The notes under the pieces: generated by a model | What the model saw: the letters and a program-made list of their open reading frames with translations, nothing else | Told to the model about the DNA's origin: nothing | Databases searched by the model: none | NCBI RefSeq assembly: GCF_018279705.1 | Contig: NZ_CP036498.1 | Span: 5,783,001-5,847,000, forward strand | Reading direction: 5' to 3' | DNA length: 64,000 bases | Source of the DNA: Tardiphaga alba | GTDB taxonomy: Bacteria; Pseudomonadota; Alphaproteobacteria; Rhizobiales; Xanthobacteraceae | Made by a program: the position numbers and the translations under genes | Part shown: in pieces, positions 35,667 to 44,734 of the stretch | How positions within the stretch are numbered: position 1 is the first letter of the stretch | How the letters are laid out: the number at the start of each line of letters is the position of its first letter

Positions 35667-35755
35667 GTAGCCCGGGTGAAGCGCAGCGTAACCCGGGGAC
35701 CGGCGTTTCGACCATATCTACGGTCCCGGATTACGCTGCGCTCCATCCGGGCTAC
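35667..35755. repeat. Palindromic repeat, class E (second copy)
   Basis: GTAGCCCGGGTGAAGCGCAG and its near-inverse TGCGCTCCATCCGGGCTAC enclose AACCCGGGGACC / GGTCCCGGATT. It has the same architecture as 19506-19594. It lies between convergent genes. Confidence 0.88.
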
Positions 35756-35759
35756 GGAC

Positions 35760-36599
35760 CTATTCCGCCGTACCGAACATCTGGCGCAGGCCGACATAGC
35801 CGGCCTGTTGCTGGCTCCAGTTGCGGCCGCCGATGACGCCGCCATCGACGACGAGGTCGGTGCCGTTGACGAAGCTCGACTCGTCGCTGGCAAAAAACAC
35901 CGCGGCATTGGCGATATCGTCCGGCAGTCCCGCACGCGGGATCGGTTGCGCTGCCTTGAACACCTCGCGCATCTTCATGGCCATGCCGTCTGCGGCTTCC
36001 ACCGACAGGCCGAGCGCCTTGCCGAAAATGCCGGTAGCGATGGCGCCGGGCGAGATGCTGTTGACGCGCACGCCGCTCTCGCCGAGCTCCATGGCGACGC
36101 ATTGCGTGAGGTGGATGACCGCCGCCTTGGCCGCACCATAGACGACCGAGGAAGAGTACCCGGCGAGGTGGCCCGCGATACTGCCATTGTTGATGATGCT
36201 GCCGGAGCCCTGTTTTTTCATATGCGGCGCTGCGTGCTTCATGCCGAGCATGACGCTGCGCACCAATGTTGCCATCGCGGCGTCGAAGCGATCGACGTCC
36301 AGGCCTTCGATGCCGCCGGTCTGCGCGGGGCCGCCGGCATTGTTGAACAGGCAGTCGATGCGGCCGAAATGATCGACGGCGAGCGTGATCAGCGCCTTCA
36401 TCTGCGCTTCGTCGGTGACGTCGGTCTGCAGGAAGCGGCAATTGACGCCGAGCTGCTTCGCAAGCGCCTCGCCTTCAGCGGCGCGGCGGCCTGCAATGAC
36501 GATCTTTGCTCCCTGCGCGACAAAGACTTCGGCCGTGCGAAGACCGATGCCGCTGGTTGCTCCGGTGATAACCGCGACCTTGTTGTCCAGACGTCCCAT
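35760..36599 (-). CDS. SDR-family oxidoreductase
   Basis: A 279-aa classical short-chain dehydrogenase/reductase. It has the cofactor motif AVITGATSGIGLRTAEVF (TGxxxGIG), an Asp in LQTDVTDEAQ, NNAGGP, the catalytic Ser in INNGSIAG, YxxxK as YGAAKAAV, and the following ISPGAIATGIF. The arginines in IVIAGRR after the second strand suggest NADP preference. The C-terminal GTDLVVDGGVIGG is standard. The start at 36599 has GGGAAGCG upstream. The substrate is unknown. It may be co-transcribed after the LapG-like gene (85 bases upstream on the same strand), but no functional link is evident. Confidence 0.92.
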   Translation of the reverse strand: MGRLDNKVAVITGATSGIGLRTAEVFVAQGAKIVIAGRRAAEGEALAKQLGVNCRFLQTDVTDEAQMKALITLAVDHFGRIDCLFNNAGGPAQTGGIEGLDVDRFDAAMATLVRSVMLGMKHAAPHMKKQGSGSIINNGSIAGHLAGYSSSVVYGAAKAAVIHLTQCVAMELGESGVRVNSISPGAIATGIFGKALGLSVEAADGMAMKMREVFKAAQPIPRAGLPDDIANAAVFFASDESSFVNGTDLVVDGGVIGGRNWSQQQAGYVGLRQMFGTAE

Positions 36600-36683
36600 G
36601 AAACGCTTCCCTTTGTTGATTTTATGGGAGGCATTTGACGCCGGGGCGCAGCGCCGGCGCAAGACGTAAATGATCGGACGCGT

Positions 36684-37490
36684 CTACAGGGCGGGACGTC
36701 CCGTCTTCCGATCGCTCGAGGCCAGACGTGCACTTGCCGTTTCGCCCGCAGCGGCCGGCATGGTGCTGGCCAGCAGCGGCGCCTCCGGATATTGCCGCAC
36801 GCCGTTCTGGTCCATCACGAACATCGGCTTCACGTTCCGCATCTGGACGTCTTCCACCATCGCCATGCGGCGGTTGTCGAGCACGAACCAGCGGCCATCC
36901 AGCCGTGCGGTTGCAACCGCATGATCCTCGTTGCGCAGGACGTCACGCAGGATGACGATGCGCAGATCCTCCGCTGCGACGCCGGCGGCACGCAACGCGA
37001 CGAATTTGGCGATCGCATAATCCTCGCAATCGCCGGCGCCCATCGCCAGCAATCCCAGTGGCGAACGCCAGACGTCGATATCGCCATAAAGCGCCAGATC
37101 GTCACCGGGGCGGACCGCCAGATTCAGGGCGCGGTTGACTTCACCCAGGCGGGCCCGGCCCTCGCGGGCCTGCGCATCCGCGACGATACCGAGGAATTTC
37201 GCCGCTTCCGGCGAACAGCGCTCGGCCGTTTCGCGGCACAGTTCGATAGCCAGCAGGTCATCATCCCGCTCGCGTTCGACGCCCCGCCACTTCATGGCGA
37301 GCTCGCCATCCGGCTGCACCGTCGTCGCGAGGCCGAACGGCTCCGCCGCGCGTTCGACCACATCGATCGCACGGTCCGCATTGACCGTACCAGCCACCGC
37401 AGCAGACGCCGCCATCGCAGCGAAGCCGCAGAGAAGGAGAGATGCGCAGCCGAGCCGCGCGGTGCTGAAAGTCCACATGGGACGCCCCAT
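36684..37490 (-). CDS. LapG-like periplasmic transglutaminase-fold cysteine protease
   Basis: A 268-aa exported protein of the bacterial transglutaminase-like cysteine proteinase family (BTLCP, the LapG family). Signal peptide: about residues 8-33 (TARLGCASLLLCGFAAMAASAAVA). The catalytic triad is visible: Cys155 in GDCEDYAIAKF, His190 in NEDHAV and Asp205 in VLDNRR. The spacings (35 and 15) are close to LapG. The Asp and Glu next to the cysteine (GDCED) correspond to calcium ligands of LapG. LapG proteases cut an N-terminal retention module of type I-secreted adhesins and so release them. The gene is divergent from exactly such a secreted protein with its exporter, which supports that role. 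ATG 37478 is an alternative start. Confidence 0.85.
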   Translation of the reverse strand: MGRPMWTFSTARLGCASLLLCGFAAMAASAAVAGTVNADRAIDVVERAAEPFGLATTVQPDGELAMKWRGVERERDDDLLAIELCRETAERCSPEAAKFLGIVADAQAREGRARLGEVNRALNLAVRPGDDLALYGDIDVWRSPLGLLAMGAGDCEDYAIAKFVALRAAGVAAEDLRIVILRDVLRNEDHAVATARLDGRWFVLDNRRMAMVEDVQMRNVKPMFVMDQNGVRQYPEAPLLASTMPAAAGETASARLASSDRKTGRPAL

Positions 37491-37917
37491 TTTGCCCGGG
37501 CATCGACGAGCCTGACTGCTCGCACGTGACCGGATCGTTTATGGGGCGATCTTGAGGCGTCGATTTTTCCGCCTGATTAAAAGGGCTTAGCTGGCACCCC
37601 GAAATTGGCTCACGCACTGAAAGCGGCCTCTCCAATTTGCCGACAATTTTATCGATCGCTGGATATATGCAGCGCACAAGGTGTCAGAGCACCTTTTCAA
37701 TTCGTTCCATGACAAAACGGCGTGATCGCTGTGATTGCATAAATTGCCACGCAACATGCTTAACGCGAATTTACTTTTGTTTTCAGGCGGATGAGACGCT
37801 GGATCAGGACGATTTCACGGATGTCGCAGAGATGCGTAAGCGTACACTTCCGCATTGCACCCCATGGTGGTATGCATGGCTGGATCATTATCCAAACAAT
37901 AACCATGAGCAGTCGCG
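37491..37917. other. 427-bp divergent intergenic region between the LapG-like gene and the secretion substrate gene
   Basis: This stretch is less GC-rich than its surroundings, especially 37650-37790, and should hold the divergent promoters for the protease gene and the secretion locus. A 94-codon open frame (37637-37921) runs through it, but its cysteine- and arginine-rich translation has no domain and overlaps the adhesin start, so I do not call it a gene. I see no clear terminator or repeat. ATG at 37905 is discussed with the next gene. Confidence 0.5.
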
Positions 37918-40900
37918 TTGAATTACGCCGGCACGTTCGACTTTTCGCAATTGGGGGATGCGCAGGCTGACACGGCAGCGGGCGCGTTTGGCGTGGCGCA
38001 TGTCGCAGCCCCCGGCGAACATGCGGCTGCCATCACAGTTCCCGACGCCAATCTGCTGTTTTCGGGCGATTACAAGCGCGCCGGCCTCGATCTGGTGCTG
38101 TCGAAAGACGGTCAGGATCATATCGTTGCCGACTACTTCAACGGGGCGCACCGCGCCGCACTGAGCTCGCCGGATGGCGCGACGCTGTCGCCCGATCTCG
38201 TCAAGGCGCTGGTCGGCGAAGTGCAGGTTGCGCAAGCCGGTGGCGCGACGAATTCAGCCGCACAGGTGATCGGCACCGTCAGCAAGCTCGCCGGTTCGGC
38301 CACCGCAATCCGCAACGGCGTCTCGGTGACGCTGAATGTCGGCGACCCCGTGCAGAAGGGCGACGTCGTTCAGGCCGGCGCCGACTCATCGCTCACTTTG
38401 ACCTTCATTGACGGCACCGTGTTCGGCCTCTCGGCCAATGCCCGCATGGTGCTGAACGAGATGGTCTACGATCCCGCCGGATCGTCGAACTCGTCGCTGC
38501 TCAGCCTGATCCAGGGCACCATCACGTTCGTCGCGGGCGAGACCGCGAAAAACGGCGACATGCGCGTCGATACGCCGGTGGCGACGATGGGTATTCGCGG
38601 CACCGCCGTGCTCGTCGAAATCGGTTTCGAAGTGCCCGGCCAGGGCGGCGCGCCGCCGGTGAAATTCCAGGTGCTGGTGGAGCCGAACGGCTATACGGGC
38701 TCCTATGTCCTGTACAGCAAGACCAGCGGCCAGCCGATCGGCACCGTCAATCAGGCCGGCCAGGTCACCAGCGTCACCGGCGCCGGCGATGCCTCGACCG
38801 GTCAGGCCGACCCGCTGTCGCAGATGGCGCAGGCGATCATCCAGCAGACCCTGCAGACCTATTTTCCGAACTATGTGCCGAATGCCAACCCGCGCAGCAA
38901 TGGCTCGGGCGCGGGCTCGACACCGGCCGATCCGCTGTTCGATCCGATCCAGAAACTGCCGAACCTGATCATCGACCAACCGAATGTCGTGCCGATCAAT
39001 CTGCCCGGCAATGGCCCCGGCGCACCGCCCATCACCGTGCCGGTGATCGTGACGCCGCTGAACACCGCGCCAATCATTCTGGTGACCCCGGTCACCGTGA
39101 TCCTGCCGGTGGATGCCAACAACTTCAAGCTTTCGGATCAGGTGACGATCACCGATCCCGACGCCAACAATCCCGTCTTCAACGACGTCATCGTACCCTA
39201 TGTCGCGGGTTCGGGCCGCGTCGCATCGGCAACGGGGCCGGGTCATGGGCCCAGCGGCACCGCCCTTGCGAGCCTTGTGACCGTCGATCCCGTCACCGGC
39301 CAGGTCAGTTACGATCCCGCCGCCTTCAAATATCTCGCGGCCGGCGAAGCCGCCGTGTTCACGATCGCCTTTCAGAGCCGGTCTGGCCCTGACACGGTCA
39401 GCAACACCATCACCGTGACCATCGTCGGCGTGAATGATGCACCCGAGATCACATCGGCATCGCTGGACGTCGCACAGGGCGGCTATACACCCGTCGCCCT
39501 GTCGGATATCACCATCTCCGATCCCGACAGCACGAGCTTCACTTATTATCTGAGCGCCACGCACGGCACGTTCGAGAAGTGGGACGGAGAGAGCTGGGTC
39601 GAAATTACGAGCAGTGACGCCATCACTGCAGCCGACATCACGGCTGGGCACGTTCGCTTCCATCACGACGGCAGTGGCGACGCGCCGACGGCCACCGTCA
39701 TCGTCAGCGATGGCAGTGCATCCAGTACGCCCCATCAGATCGACATCGACTTCACACCTGCAAACACGGTCTATCATCTGACCTCGACCCAGGGGCTCAG
39801 CATCGATGTATCGGCCTATGGCGCAACGAATGGCTTCGCGTTTCCGGGCGCCGGCAACGTCACGACACCGCTGACGCAGGAAGACCGCATCGTTCTGGCC
39901 TATCAGAATGGCAACGGCCACGTCGCCCTGAACAATTCGCCGATGATGGGCGACCGGGACATGGCGGTCTTGTCATCCAGCCAACACACGGCCGATGGGA
40001 AGACGTCCGTCAGCACCACACTGAACGGTGGCAACGGGCTCACGCTGAAGCAGGTCATCGAGCTCGGCGACAACGCCAACTATTTTACGACCACCGTCAC
40101 CATCACCAATACGAGCGATCACGGCGTCAATGGCGTGCGCTTCATGCGCAACTTCGATCCGGATCAGGACGTCGGCTCGCCCGTCAACGGCAGCACCGCG
40201 ACGATCAACGACGTCATCAACGGCACCAATTTCGCCATCGTGTCCGCGCAGGGCACGACATCCCACACGACCGTCGCGATGATTGGCCTCAGCGGCACAT
40301 GGCGCGGTTCGGTCTATGGATTCACGAATGAAGACCCGTACAGCCCCGGCGCCTATGACAATCCGGTCGATCCCAACGGGTCGGTTGCCGACCAGGCACT
40401 GTCGCTAACTTATCACTTTGGGACCATCGCTGCTCATACGAGCGCAACGGTCACCTATATCACGACCAACAATATCGCGACGAACGGTGACAACGCGCTT
40501 TATGGCACCATTTCGTCGGACACCATCAACGGTTTCAAAGGCAACGATCTGTTGATCGGCCTCGGCGGCAACGACAAATTCGTCTTCGACGTTGGATCGG
40601 GTCATGACACGATCCTGGATTTCGCTGTCGGTGCCGACACGATCGACGTCAGCGCCTATGCAAACTTGTCGTCCGATTTCTCGACCTGGCTGAGTTCTGG
40701 CATCCTGCAGACGATGGGCGGGGACACTTTGGTGCACCTCTCGCCCACGGATACGATCCTGCTGAAAGGCGTGGCAGCCGGCGACCTGACGGCGGCCGAC
40801 TTCGGCCTTCCTCCTCCGCCCAACCATGCACCGGTATTCGATACCAGCAATCTCAGCGTCTATGACGATATCGAGCTGGGCGGCATCACGCTCCGTGGCT

Positions 40901-41502
40901 TGTCCGTCAGCGATCCAGATTCGGCAGGTCAGGAGTTCTCGATCACAGCCTGCGCCAATCTCGGCGATGTCGGATATCCTGAACCTTCGCCCGACCTCGC
41001 AAATCTGAACGAGAACCTGTCCTACGGGATCAACTACCAACCGTCGGACGCCGTGCCGCCTTACGTCGAAAAGGTCCAGCTGTCTGTCTTCGATGCGTCG
41101 GGCGCCAGCGACACGATCAATATTCATTTCGCCGTCGCACCGACCGGTCCCGTCACCCTGACAGGCGGTCAAGGCAAAGACCTGCTGGTCTCGACAGGCT
41201 TCAATGACACATTGACCGGCGGCGCAGAGGCCGACCAGTTCATATTCGGACCAGATTCCGGCCACGACACGATCACAGACTTCAAACCGGGAACGGACAG
41301 GATCGACCTGCAGATCGACGGAACATTCGCGCCGAACGAGGATGCGTTCCAGCTTTGGCTCCAAGACCACGCGACATCTTCGACTGAAGGTTTGCGACTT
41401 CAACTCGATGATACCGGGCACAATACGGTTCTTCTGACGAATGTGACAGCCAACCAACTGCATGTGAGCGACTTCATCGTTCACGACACTCTTCTCGTCT
41501 GA
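37918..41502 (+). CDS. Type I-secreted FecR / cadherin-like / RTX surface protein (LapA-like adhesin candidate)
   Basis: A 1194-aa acidic protein poor in cysteine. Order: N-terminal segment 1-110 without a Sec signal, containing TAAG at 19-22 and DANLLFSGDYKRAGLDLVLS; a module 119-185 with paired GD turns (NVGDPVQKGDVVQAG) merging into a FecR domain to about 235 (RVDTPVATMGIRGTAV); a Pro/Asn-rich linker; two cadherin/VCBS-like beta domains (about 380-620, VNDAPEITS); a large beta region; and two RTX-type calcium-binding blocks near 863-910 (GLGGNDKFVF, DTILDFAVGADTIDV) and 1083-1134. The C-terminal tail HDTLLV fits type I secretion. Exporter genes follow. The frame opens at 37909, so the start must be TTG 37918 or later; an ATG at 37905 is out of frame. 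No serine or metalloprotease motif is seen. Confidence 0.82.
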   Translation: MNYAGTFDFSQLGDAQADTAAGAFGVAHVAAPGEHAAAITVPDANLLFSGDYKRAGLDLVLSKDGQDHIVADYFNGAHRAALSSPDGATLSPDLVKALVGEVQVAQAGGATNSAAQVIGTVSKLAGSATAIRNGVSVTLNVGDPVQKGDVVQAGADSSLTLTFIDGTVFGLSANARMVLNEMVYDPAGSSNSSLLSLIQGTITFVAGETAKNGDMRVDTPVATMGIRGTAVLVEIGFEVPGQGGAPPVKFQVLVEPNGYTGSYVLYSKTSGQPIGTVNQAGQVTSVTGAGDASTGQADPLSQMAQAIIQQTLQTYFPNYVPNANPRSNGSGAGSTPADPLFDPIQKLPNLIIDQPNVVPINLPGNGPGAPPITVPVIVTPLNTAPIILVTPVTVILPVDANNFKLSDQVTITDPDANNPVFNDVIVPYVAGSGRVASATGPGHGPSGTALASLVTVDPVTGQVSYDPAAFKYLAAGEAAVFTIAFQSRSGPDTVSNTITVTIVGVNDAPEITSASLDVAQGGYTPVALSDITISDPDSTSFTYYLSATHGTFEKWDGESWVEITSSDAITAADITAGHVRFHHDGSGDAPTATVIVSDGSASSTPHQIDIDFTPANTVYHLTSTQGLSIDVSAYGATNGFAFPGAGNVTTPLTQEDRIVLAYQNGNGHVALNNSPMMGDRDMAVLSSSQHTADGKTSVSTTLNGGNGLTLKQVIELGDNANYFTTTVTITNTSDHGVNGVRFMRNFDPDQDVGSPVNGSTATINDVINGTNFAIVSAQGTTSHTTVAMIGLSGTWRGSVYGFTNEDPYSPGAYDNPVDPNGSVADQALSLTYHFGTIAAHTSATVTYITTNNIATNGDNALYGTISSDTINGFKGNDLLIGLGGNDKFVFDVGSGHDTILDFAVGADTIDVSAYANLSSDFSTWLSSGILQTMGGDTLVHLSPTDTILLKGVAAGDLTAADFGLPPPPNHAPVFDTSNLSVYDDIELGGITLRGLSVSDPDSAGQEFSITACANLGDVGYPEPSPDLANLNENLSYGINYQPSDAVPPYVEKVQLSVFDASGASDTINIHFAVAPTGPVTLTGGQGKDLLVSTGFNDTLTGGAEADQFIFGPDSGHDTITDFKPGTDRIDLQIDGTFAPNEDAFQLWLQDHATSSTEGLRLQLDDTGHNTVLLTNVTANQLHVSDFIVHDTLLV

Positions 41503-41647
41503 TCGTCTGAGCCGCTTCGCCATTAACCCTCCTCTATTCACCATCTGACAAATCCGCTCATCGATGGCATAATGTCGGGGATGATCGAGGCTGAGCCGGG
41601 CACATGATGCTGCGGAACCGGTCTCCACGATCCGCAAAGGTTTGACG

Positions 41648-43420
41648 ATGCAGCGTGCACTGACGCAGCGTGGTTCGGCACGAACCTCCAGCCCATCGGC
41701 GCGGACCGAGCTCGGCGATGCCCTGCGGGCCTGCCGCGGCGCGTTTCTCGGCGTCGGGTTGATGAGCTGCATGATCAACCTGCTCTATCTCACCGGCTCG
41801 TTCTTCATGCTCGAAGTCTATGACCGGGTGCTGCCGAGCCGCAGCGTGCCGACGCTGGTCGGCCTCATCATTCTCGCGGGCGGGCTCTATGTCGCCCAGG
41901 GCGTGCTGGACCTGTTGCGCGGGCGCGTCCTGGTGCGGATCGGCAGTTCGCTCGACGAGGCGCTCAGCCCGCGCGTGTTCCAGACCGTGGTGCGGCTGCC
42001 GCTGATGGCCGGCAAGAGCAATGAGGGACCGCAGCCGCTGCGCGACCTCGACAATGTCCGCGCCTTCCTGTCCGGCATGGGGCCGAGCGCGCTGTTCGAC
42101 CTGCCGTGGTTGCCGCTGTATCTGGCCATCTGCTTTGCCTTCCACCCGATGATCGGCGTCACCGCGCTGATCGGCGCCCTGCTGCTGATCGCCCTGACCG
42201 TCGTCACCGAGATGATGACTCGCGCGCCTGCAGAGGAAGCCGCGGGCCTCGCCGCACGGCGTGGCGGCATCGCCGCAGCCAGCCGGCGCAATGCGGAGGT
42301 CGTCGTCGCCATGGGCATGGCCGGCCGCCTGACCCAGCGCTGGAAGGACGCCAACGAGACCTATCTCGCCGGCAACCAGCGCACCAGCGATGTCGCCGGT
42401 GGTCTCGGCGCCATCGCCAAGGTGATGCGCATGATGCTGCAATCGGCGGTGCTCGGCGTCGGTGCCTATCTCGTGATCAACCAGGAGGCCACGGCCGGCG
42501 TCATTATCGCCGGCTCGATCCTCAGCGCCCGCGCGCTGGCGCCGGTCGATCTGGCCATCGCGCACTGGAAGGGTTTCGTCACCGCCCGGCAGAGCTGGCA
42601 TCGCCTCAATGGCCTGCTCAACGTGCTGCCGACACAGATGGCGCTGACACGGCTGCAGGATCCGACCGATACGTTGAGCGTCGAGGCTGTCAGCCTCGCG
42701 CCTCCCGGCGAGCAGCGCATCACCGTCAATGACGTGACCTTCGCGCTGAAGGCCGGCAACGGGCTCGGCGTCATCGGCCCCTCGGGCTCGGGCAAGTCAT
42801 CGCTTCTGCGCGCCCTTGTCGGCGTGTGGAAGCCGGTGCGCGGCCATGTCAGGCTCGATGCGGCCGCACTCGAGCAATGGGCGCCCGACGATCTCGGCCG
42901 GCATATCGGCTACCTGCCGCAGGATGTCGAACTGTTTTCCGGCTCCATCGCGGACAATATCTGTCGCTTCGATCCCGATGCCGACGATAACGACATCATT
43001 GCCGCAGCCAAGCAGGCCGGCGTTCATGAGCTGATCGTGGGGATGCGCGACGGCTATGATACCGAAGTGGGCGACCACGGCAGCGTGCTGTCCGCCGGCC
43101 AGGCGCAGCGCATTGCGCTCGCCCGCGCGCTATATGGTGATCCGTTTCTCATCGTGCTCGACGAGCCGAACTCCAACCTCGACACCGAAGGCGACGAAGC
43201 GTTGACGCGCGCGGTGCGCGCCGCCCGGGCCCGCGGCGCCATCGTCATCGTGGTGGCACACCGGCCCATCGGCATCGAAGGCGTCGACATGCTGCTGGTG
43301 CTGAAAGACGGCCGCATGCAGACCTTCGGCCCCAAGGAGACAGTGCTCGGCCAGGTGCTGCAGCGGCCGGCACCGCAGCCGATCAAGATCGTCGCCGATG
43401 GCGGAGTGACCAAGCCATGA
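41648..43420 (+). CDS. Type I secretion ABC transporter, permease-ATPase (PrtD-like)
   Basis: A 590-aa inner-membrane exporter half-transporter of the PrtD/HlyB-like group. The membrane domain (about 40-320) starts LMSCMINLLYLTGSFFMLEVYDRVLPSRSVPTL, typical of PrtD. The ATPase domain (about 345-560) has Walker A GPSGSGKSS, Q-loop GYLPQDVELF, signature LSAGQAQRIALARAL, Walker B LIVLDEPNS and switch His in VVAHRP. There is no C39 peptidase domain, so the substrate is expected to have a C-terminal signal, as the adjacent RTX-type protein does. The start at 41648 has AAAGG upstream; a TTG two codons earlier is less likely. The stop overlaps the fusion protein start (ATGA). Confidence 0.93.
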   Translation: MQRALTQRGSARTSSPSARTELGDALRACRGAFLGVGLMSCMINLLYLTGSFFMLEVYDRVLPSRSVPTLVGLIILAGGLYVAQGVLDLLRGRVLVRIGSSLDEALSPRVFQTVVRLPLMAGKSNEGPQPLRDLDNVRAFLSGMGPSALFDLPWLPLYLAICFAFHPMIGVTALIGALLLIALTVVTEMMTRAPAEEAAGLAARRGGIAAASRRNAEVVVAMGMAGRLTQRWKDANETYLAGNQRTSDVAGGLGAIAKVMRMMLQSAVLGVGAYLVINQEATAGVIIAGSILSARALAPVDLAIAHWKGFVTARQSWHRLNGLLNVLPTQMALTRLQDPTDTLSVEAVSLAPPGEQRITVNDVTFALKAGNGLGVIGPSGSGKSSLLRALVGVWKPVRGHVRLDAAALEQWAPDDLGRHIGYLPQDVELFSGSIADNICRFDPDADDNDIIAAAKQAGVHELIVGMRDGYDTEVGDHGSVLSAGQAQRIALARALYGDPFLIVLDEPNSNLDTEGDEALTRAVRAARARGAIVIVVAHRPIGIEGVDMLLVLKDGRMQTFGPKETVLGQVLQRPAPQPIKIVADGGVTKP

Positions 43421-44724
43421 GCGCGCCCGAGACGCCGTCACGTCATTCCATTCGCATTCACCTGATCATCGGGCTTGCCGTCGTGCTGGTGCTGGGCGGC
43501 GGCCTTGGCGGCTGGGCGGCCACGGCGCAATTGGCGGGCGCCCTGATCGCGCCGGGATCTGTGGTGGTCGATTCCAACGTCAAGAAGGTCCAGCATCCGA
43601 CCGGCGGCGTCGTCGGTGAAGTGCGCGCGCGCGACGGCGATGTGGTGAAAGCCGGTGATGTCGTCATCCGCCTCGACGATACCGTGACCAAAGCCGGCCT
43701 TGCGATCGTCACCAAGAACCTCAACGGCCTGCGGGCACGCGCTGCGCGGCTGGAAGCCGAACAGCGCGGCACGGACCGGATTACGTTCCCGCCGCAACTG
43801 CTCGAACAGATGGCCGATGACGACGTGAAGAACGTGATCGGCAGCGAAACCAAACTGTTCAATGTGCGCTCCACCGGACGCGTCGGGCAGAAGCAGCAAT
43901 TGCGCGAGCGCATTTCGCAATTGAACGAGGAAATTTCAGGTCTCAGCGCACAGGAACAGGCGAAGACGCGCGAAATCGCGCTGGTCGAAAAGGAGCTGGT
44001 CGGCGTCCGTGGCTTGTTCGATCAGCAACTCGTGCAGATCTCGCGCCTGACCGTGCTGGAACGCGACGCTGCGCGCCTTGCCGGCGAACGCGCCCAGTTC
44101 ATCGCGGCACGTGCACAGGCCAAGGGCAAGATCACGGAAATCGAGCTGCAGATTTTCCAGATCGACAAAGATCTGGTCAGCGAGGTCTCGAAGGACCTGC
44201 GCGAGACCAATGACAAGATCGGTGAGTTCGTCGAGCGCAAGGTCACCGCCGAAGACCAGCTCCGCCGCGTCGATATCCGAGCCCCGCAGGACGGAGTGGT
44301 GCTGCAATCCACCGTACATACCGTCGGCGGCGTGATCACCGCAGGCGACACATTGATGCTGATCGTGCCGCAAACCGACAGCCTGTCCGTGGAAGCACGC
44401 GTCAATCCGCAGGATATCGACAAGCTGCTGATCGGGCAGAAGACGCTGCTACGTCTCTCCGCCTTCAACCAACGCACCACGCCGGAGCTGAATGGCGAAG
44501 TCAGCCGCGTCTCGGCGGACACTACCACCGACCAGCGCACCGGCCAGAGCTATTACACGATCCGCATCTCGCTGCCGCCATCGGAAGTCGCGCGGCTCGG
44601 CGATGTCCGCCTGATCCCGGGCATGCCGGTGGAGGCTTTCGTGCAGACCGGCGAGCGCACCATGCTCTCCTATCTGGCCAAGCCGCTGAGCGATCAGTTG
44701 ATGCGCGCCTTCCGCGAGAAGTGA
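43417..44724 (+). CDS. Type I secretion membrane fusion protein (HlyD/PrtE-like)
   Basis: A 435-aa periplasmic adaptor. A short cytoplasmic N-terminus is followed by one membrane helix (LIIGLAVVLVLGGGLGGWAATAQL, about 12-35), a split lipoyl/barrel domain (VVDSNVKKVQHPTGGVVGEVRARDGDVVKAGDVVIRLDDT and IRAPQDGVVLQSTVHTVGGVITAGDTLMLIVP), a long coiled-coil hairpin between them (about 100-270), and the C-terminal beta-barrel (VEARVNPQDIDKLLIGQKTLLRL). It bridges the ABC exporter to an outer-membrane TolC-type channel, which is not encoded in this locus. It overlaps the exporter gene by four bases and is ten bases before the cyclase gene. Confidence 0.94.
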   Translation: MSAPETPSRHSIRIHLIIGLAVVLVLGGGLGGWAATAQLAGALIAPGSVVVDSNVKKVQHPTGGVVGEVRARDGDVVKAGDVVIRLDDTVTKAGLAIVTKNLNGLRARAARLEAEQRGTDRITFPPQLLEQMADDDVKNVIGSETKLFNVRSTGRVGQKQQLRERISQLNEEISGLSAQEQAKTREIALVEKELVGVRGLFDQQLVQISRLTVLERDAARLAGERAQFIAARAQAKGKITEIELQIFQIDKDLVSEVSKDLRETNDKIGEFVERKVTAEDQLRRVDIRAPQDGVVLQSTVHTVGGVITAGDTLMLIVPQTDSLSVEARVNPQDIDKLLIGQKTLLRLSAFNQRTTPELNGEVSRVSADTTTDQRTGQSYYTIRISLPPSEVARLGDVRLIPGMPVEAFVQTGERTMLSYLAKPLSDQLMRAFREK

Positions 44725-44734
44725 TGCCACAGCC

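Noticed and set aside
37637..37921. 94-codon open frame in the LapG-adhesin gap
   Set aside because: Overlaps the adhesin start, is Cys/Arg-rich without any domain or ribosome-binding site, and lies in a likely divergent promoter region.
37918..38622. FecR domain read as part of a FecI/FecR surface-signalling system with the TonB receptor or the ECF sigma factor
   Set aside because: The domain sits in a type I-secreted protein without a Sec signal or transmembrane anchor, and the TonB receptor lacks an N-terminal signalling extension.
38386..39921. 511-codon open frame on the minus strand
   Set aside because: Antisense to the FecR-cadherin protein, composition biased to Asp/Arg/Gly with no recognisable domain or ribosome-binding site.
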